Positions 7,683-10,773 of a DNA stretch of 10,773 bases are shown piece by piece. The first letter of the stretch is position 1. Each line of letters begins with the position of its first letter. Source of the DNA: Ectocarpus siliculosus (Eukaryota; Sar; Phaeophyceae; Ectocarpales; Ectocarpaceae); contig FN649732.1 in the NCBI GenBank assembly GCA_000310025.1, forward strand, positions 175,495 to 186,267, written 5' to 3'. The notes under the pieces were generated by a model, which was not told the DNA's origin, did no database searches, and saw nothing but the letters and a program-made list of their open reading frames with translations. Made by a program: the position numbers and the translations under genes.

Positions 7683-7750
7683 GTGCTCATAGCCGTGCAT
7701 ACCGTAGTCGCTAGACCGCGTGGGTCAGGCAGGGGGGGGCGAATTGGCGA
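7683..7750 (+). mobile_element. SINE-like head fragment, plus strand
   Basis: GTGCTCATAGCCGTGCATAC followed by CGTAGTCGCTAGAC matches the heads at 1988-2102 and 7167. The similarity fades after about 7720, at CGTGGGTCAGGCAGG and a G run. Confidence 0.45.
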
Positions 7751-7760
7751 TTACGTTGTA

Positions 7761-8534
7761 CTAGAGCCTGCTATACAACAACAAGCGGGGCTTAAAAGGA
7801 GCCGAAAGGGAAGAAGAATGGTTCGCCCAGAACACGCGCTCAATTGGCTTGCGGTGCAAACAGCGCACGATGTTCGGAAGAGGGCGATGGGCCCATGATG
7901 ATTTCTCAGTGCAACAACGATGGAAGTGAAGGGTGTTGTGGAGAGAAGAAACAGAGGTCAGGTCTGCATTGTAGCGAAATCCAACGGAACTCGGCTTTGC
8001 GTACCATCGGAAGTAAATCACGCTCGCTTGTTGTCGGGGTGATAGAAGGCGGCAGAGCGAATCCATTTTTGTATATATTGTCGAGGTCCAGACGAGGAGA
8101 GCAAGACTGATGATGTGCTTGAATGCAGAAGGCCAGTCGGCCCGAGAGGGCTTGAGCGTTGATGGTCGTGTGTGACTCCTATGTACCTGCATACGGTCGC
8201 CCTTTCGTTGAGATCGAGACGTCTGCTCAAGCCCGGTAAATACCTGGTTATCTTGTTGGCTGGCATGCAAAAGGCCAAGCTTCTTGTCGGTGTATTTCGT
8301 TTTGCCATCTAGGGTTGCGGGTACACGGGTGTGTTCGGGAACGGACGTGAATTCTATGTAGACTCTAACAAAATAGTAGATGTGTAGGATCTCGGTCGGC
8401 GCAATCATGTGGTTAATGAAGTATTTTGTTGATGGATATCCCTTTCCATGCTTTGTTGGGACTCCACCGCGGTGGTTGTATGTTGCCCCGCCTAGCGGTG
8501 GAAATAAGTATTGTCCGCGGGGACCCTCTGACGG
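7761..8534 (-). CDS. Unrecognised open frame, 258 codons
   Basis: On the minus strand the frame is free of stops from TAG at 8537-8535 down to the stop at 7763-7761. The first ATG is at 8408, giving 215 residues; without that limit the frame begins about 42 codons earlier. The early part (GYPSTKYFINHMIAPTEIL and onward) has mixed, protein-like composition, and the rest is rich in Ser, Leu, His and Arg. I recognise no domain, signal peptide or membrane pattern. A run of this length with no stop is unlikely by chance in DNA of near-balanced base composition, but the absence of any motif, and the absence of promoter or splice support, leaves it weak. It might be a fragment of a transposon or integrated viral gene, or chance. 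Confidence 0.25.
   Translation of the reverse strand, partial: PSEGPRGQYLFPPLGGATYNHRGGVPTKHGKGYPSTKYFINHMIAPTEILHIYYFVRVYIEFTSVPEHTRVPATLDGKTKYTDKKLGLLHASQQDNQVFTGLEQTSRSQRKGDRMQVHRSHTRPSTLKPSRADWPSAFKHIISLALLVWTSTIYTKMDSLCRLLSPRQQASVIYFRWYAKPSSVGFRYNADLTSVSSLHNTLHFHRCCTEKSSWAHRPLPNIVRCLHRKPIERVFWANHSSSLSAPFKPRLLLYSRL
8464..8475. repeat. 12-base perfect palindrome
   Basis: CCACCGCGGTGG reads the same on both strands. A related GCCTAGCGG follows at about 8490. No function is known from the sequence. Confidence 0.5.
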
Positions 8535-8941
8535 CTAGGTTGTAAAGCTCGAGTGCCGGAGATTACCGTTCAAACTTCAAAATCAGCTCGAGATTTCTTC
8601 CAAGTGCGAACAGAACCTTGACCGCCAGGGGGCGTGGGGTGGTACCTCTACGGCTGATTGATTTGAGTCAGGCCAAGGGGTGACGCATGCGATTTGTCGT
8701 TGTTAGGTTTGAGAGCGAGACTCCAAGTTTGCATCGCTCAGGGGGGCCATGTAGTGAAGGTGTTGAACGCATTCATTCGGGTCGGGTTCGGGGAGCCTGA
8801 CCGAACCTACCTCGGAATATCGTGGTACCTTACGCCGGTCTGTGGAGAAACGTCTCTCAATTTCCTGTACTGTATTAACCCAAGGCGTGATGATTTCGTT
8901 CGTTTTTGGCCTAGGAGCTGTTCACTAACATGTAGTCACCA

Positions 8942-9522
8942 ATGTCGCGCTTGAGGAAGAGACGCAGCTATATGGCTGCTGTGTACCCACTTGCAAGTTT
9001 GGTAGGAGCTGAAGACAGCAAGTTAGTAGGCAAATACCACAACGTCAAGAAAGTTGTGTGTGTGATCCCCGATCGAACTGGTCCATGGAGGCGGCAAAAC
9101 CGTAAGGTAATTCGAATGTTATTACACGTGTTTGCTCAGCCAGGTGCGATTGCAGTTGTGCCCCACAAGGGGCGGGGGTGATTCTTGTGTCTTTTTTGAA
9201 ACGTGATCGTCGTGCAGTCTGCATCGATTTGCATCGTGCGAGTGGGCCTCCCTTACTGTGCGTGTGGGAATTCAGCAAGAATCGAGTTGTTCAGAGAGGA
9301 AGACTTTTGACACATACATCAATTTTGCAGGTTGCGTTCAAGAACAGAGCGAAACAAGAGCAGTCGTGTGACACGATGAGTAACGGCCCACGCCCCCCCC
9401 CTCCCTCTCGTGTGACTCTTCGTGTGTCACACACGCAGCCTTGCTGTGTCTGTAGCGAACTGCGCCGCAGGCAGAGCACCGACAGCGTCGGGGCGTGCGG
9501 TAACTGGGCTCTCACGGTTTGA
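8942..9522 (+). CDS. Hypothetical two-exon gene, 118 residues
   Basis: ATG 8942 (context CACCAATGT) opens a frame that reaches AAG|GTAATT at 9106/9107 in phase 0. The acceptor AATTTTGCAG at 9330 leads to an exon in phase 0 that closes at TGA 9520-9522. Exon 1 is basic at the N-terminus (MSRLRKRRSYMAAVYPLASL) and contains VKKVVCVIPDRTGPW; exon 2 is Pro/Arg/Cys-rich and less protein-like. Another acceptor at 9217 would give a different, shorter ending (stop near 9302-9304), and without splicing the frame ends at 9181. I recognise no family. The overlap with another open frame at 8694-8954 shows that stop-free stretches are common here. Confidence 0.2.
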
Positions 9523-9829
9523 TCAGAGCACACCAACACCATCTTTACGCGTACACCCCGTGCACCCGTACGTGATCACGTCGTCTGTCACTAATAGTGA
9601 TGAGCCGAGCCGGCGGTTCACCGGTTCGAAACTGGTTCTGTAAAACCGCCGACCGAAAGAAAATGATGGATATGGATGTATCACACATCTCCGTCTCCTG
9701 CGCACACAACAGCCATCGTCGTAGCTAACTCGTCGCAAACAATCGCCAGGGACGGAGAAGATACGTGGCGATGAGCAGAGAACAGGGCAAGATAGCATCC
9801 ATCGTCTGCGATGCATGAGCACGTGACAC

Positions 9830-10343
9830 ATGATGACACACACCGTAAGGGGCGCCGCACCTGGGCTTCCTGTGGGATGTATGTGGGATTCTTCGTTACC
9901 AATCTGCGCGCCCCCGCGGATGGTCGGCCAGGTCGGCGTCCCAGAGCAGAGCGTTGTGTGCGAGCAGTGCAGTGGGTCGCGTGTGTTGGAGCTCTTACCG
10001 GCGATCTGGTGCATCAGCGAGAGGGTTGTCCAACTTGCTGGGGAGGTAAGCTCCATGTTTTTCGCGGTAGAGTGTCTTGTTCCCGTCTTGGTCTAGAGTT
10101 TCCTTCTGGCCGCAGCAGTTGACTGGAGGCCGTTGTCACCAGCAGAGCCTGCGGCGGATACCTACGTTCCCGCCTTTACCTGTCTCACTCGAGCTCCGCT
10201 CGCGTCGGTTGCTCCTGGCAGCAGTTGCAAGCGCAGTACCTCATTTGCGCCTCGTGTCTCCCAGAATCTGGCGTCTGTTTCCGCATTTGGGAGCCGTATT
10301 GGACACCAGCAGGATGTTAGTCTACACATGCGGTGCAGCTTGA
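9830..10343 (+). CDS. Hypothetical two-exon gene, about 147 residues
   Basis: ATG 9830 opens a frame that runs to GAG|GTAAGC at 10045/10046 in phase 0. The acceptor CTTCTGGCCGCAG at 10115 continues in phase 0 to TGA 10341-10343. The intron would be only 70 bases, far shorter than those in the GAF gene. The product has a Cys pair (VVCEQCSG) and a Leu/Arg-rich second half (SLELRSRRLLLAAVASAV). Both splice sites are good by eye, but no family is recognised and the short intron is a reason for doubt. Confidence 0.2.
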
Positions 10344-10349
10344 GCTTTT

Positions 10350-10773
10350 CAAATTCAGCGCTGTACAAACCACAATCGTGCTGCTGCTCCGTCGTTCTTT
10401 CTGGAAGTGCTGAATACGTGCTGTGTCATGCCATGGGCTGTACCGTACTCTGGAGTTATGCCTACTAGTGCACGATGCTGCACGTTCAGTTTTGTTTATC
10501 ATGGCACCAAACACAGCACCTTCTCTCTATTGCCGAAATCACCCCTTTCAATGCAGTACACAGCCAACCCTCTCGTACGTAGTCATAGCATGTGTCCCTC
10601 CTAGCTAGTCCCCCCGCCTTCGTTGGCACCGATTGATTCGAAAGGACTGCTGTGCTTGCTGATCGAACGACACAATGTAGATGGTTTGCAAGCTATGTTC
10701 TTCGATTGCGAGCGGTTGAGAAGATCACTACCATTCCCGTCTCTCCTGACAACACGACCCCCCCCCCCCACGG
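10350..10773 (+). other. End of window, no gene seen
   Basis: Open frames here are short and overlap one another, and none has good splice sites. A run of 12 C at 10758-10769 closes the window. Confidence 0.4.

Noticed and set aside
9523-10056. 177-codon minus-strand open frame
   Set aside because: It has no recognisable motif and a composition rich in Cys, Arg and Ser. It overlaps the equally weak plus-strand candidate, and nothing in its flanks supports expression.

Overview
The window looks like nuclear DNA from a eukaryote with long spliceosomal introns. The best match is a stramenopile such as a brown alga (Ectocarpus-like), but this is inferred from style and not from a database hit. 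The signs are GT-AG introns of about 515-830 bases with T-rich tracts before the acceptor, exons richer in GC than the introns, GGC/GCG repeats coding for Gly and Ala runs, many long G or C homopolymers, and dense degenerate repeats between genes. No bacterial operon, rRNA gene, CRISPR array or insertion sequence is visible.

Region 1 (about 731-5451, + strand) holds the one convincing gene: a six-exon gene for a GAF-domain protein. The exons are 731-1099, 1692-1795, 2457-2517, 3033-3201, 4029-4162 and 4723-5451. Their phases join without conflict into a 521-residue reading frame. Residues of about 105-290 follow the plan of a GAF small-molecule-binding domain, including a cysteine-histidine pair that is split by an intron and the strand motif GAPIYVDGAPLGTFCVF. 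A long low-complexity, serine/glycine/alanine/arginine-rich tail follows. The 5' end is uncertain because it lies at a run of 13 G. The 3' end may have alternatives, because two related 26-base exon-like modules lie just after the stop. Introns carry other material: an early acceptor leading to a stop (2600-2702), a copy of a dispersed repeat (3616-3745) and a 39-53-base minisatellite (4201-4477).

Region 2 (about 5452-7760) is repeat-rich and has no supported gene. It holds another copy of the dispersed repeat, an approximately 80-base tandem array, a 125-base duplication, and head and tail pieces of a tRNA-like (SINE-like) element. Minus-strand copies of the same element occur at 1860-2190, inside intron 2 of the GAF gene.

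Region 3 (about 7760-10773) has a different texture, with fewer homopolymers and less GC repeat. It contains a 258-codon open frame on the minus strand (7761-8534) and two weak two-exon candidates on the plus strand (8942-9522 and 9830-10343). None of these proteins is recognised, and any of them could be chance.

Overall this is one GAF gene in a repeat-rich intergenic setting. No multi-gene system can be seen. The most interesting points are the duplicated exon-like modules at the 3' end of the GAF gene, the early-terminating alternative exon, and the unexplained minus-strand open frame.
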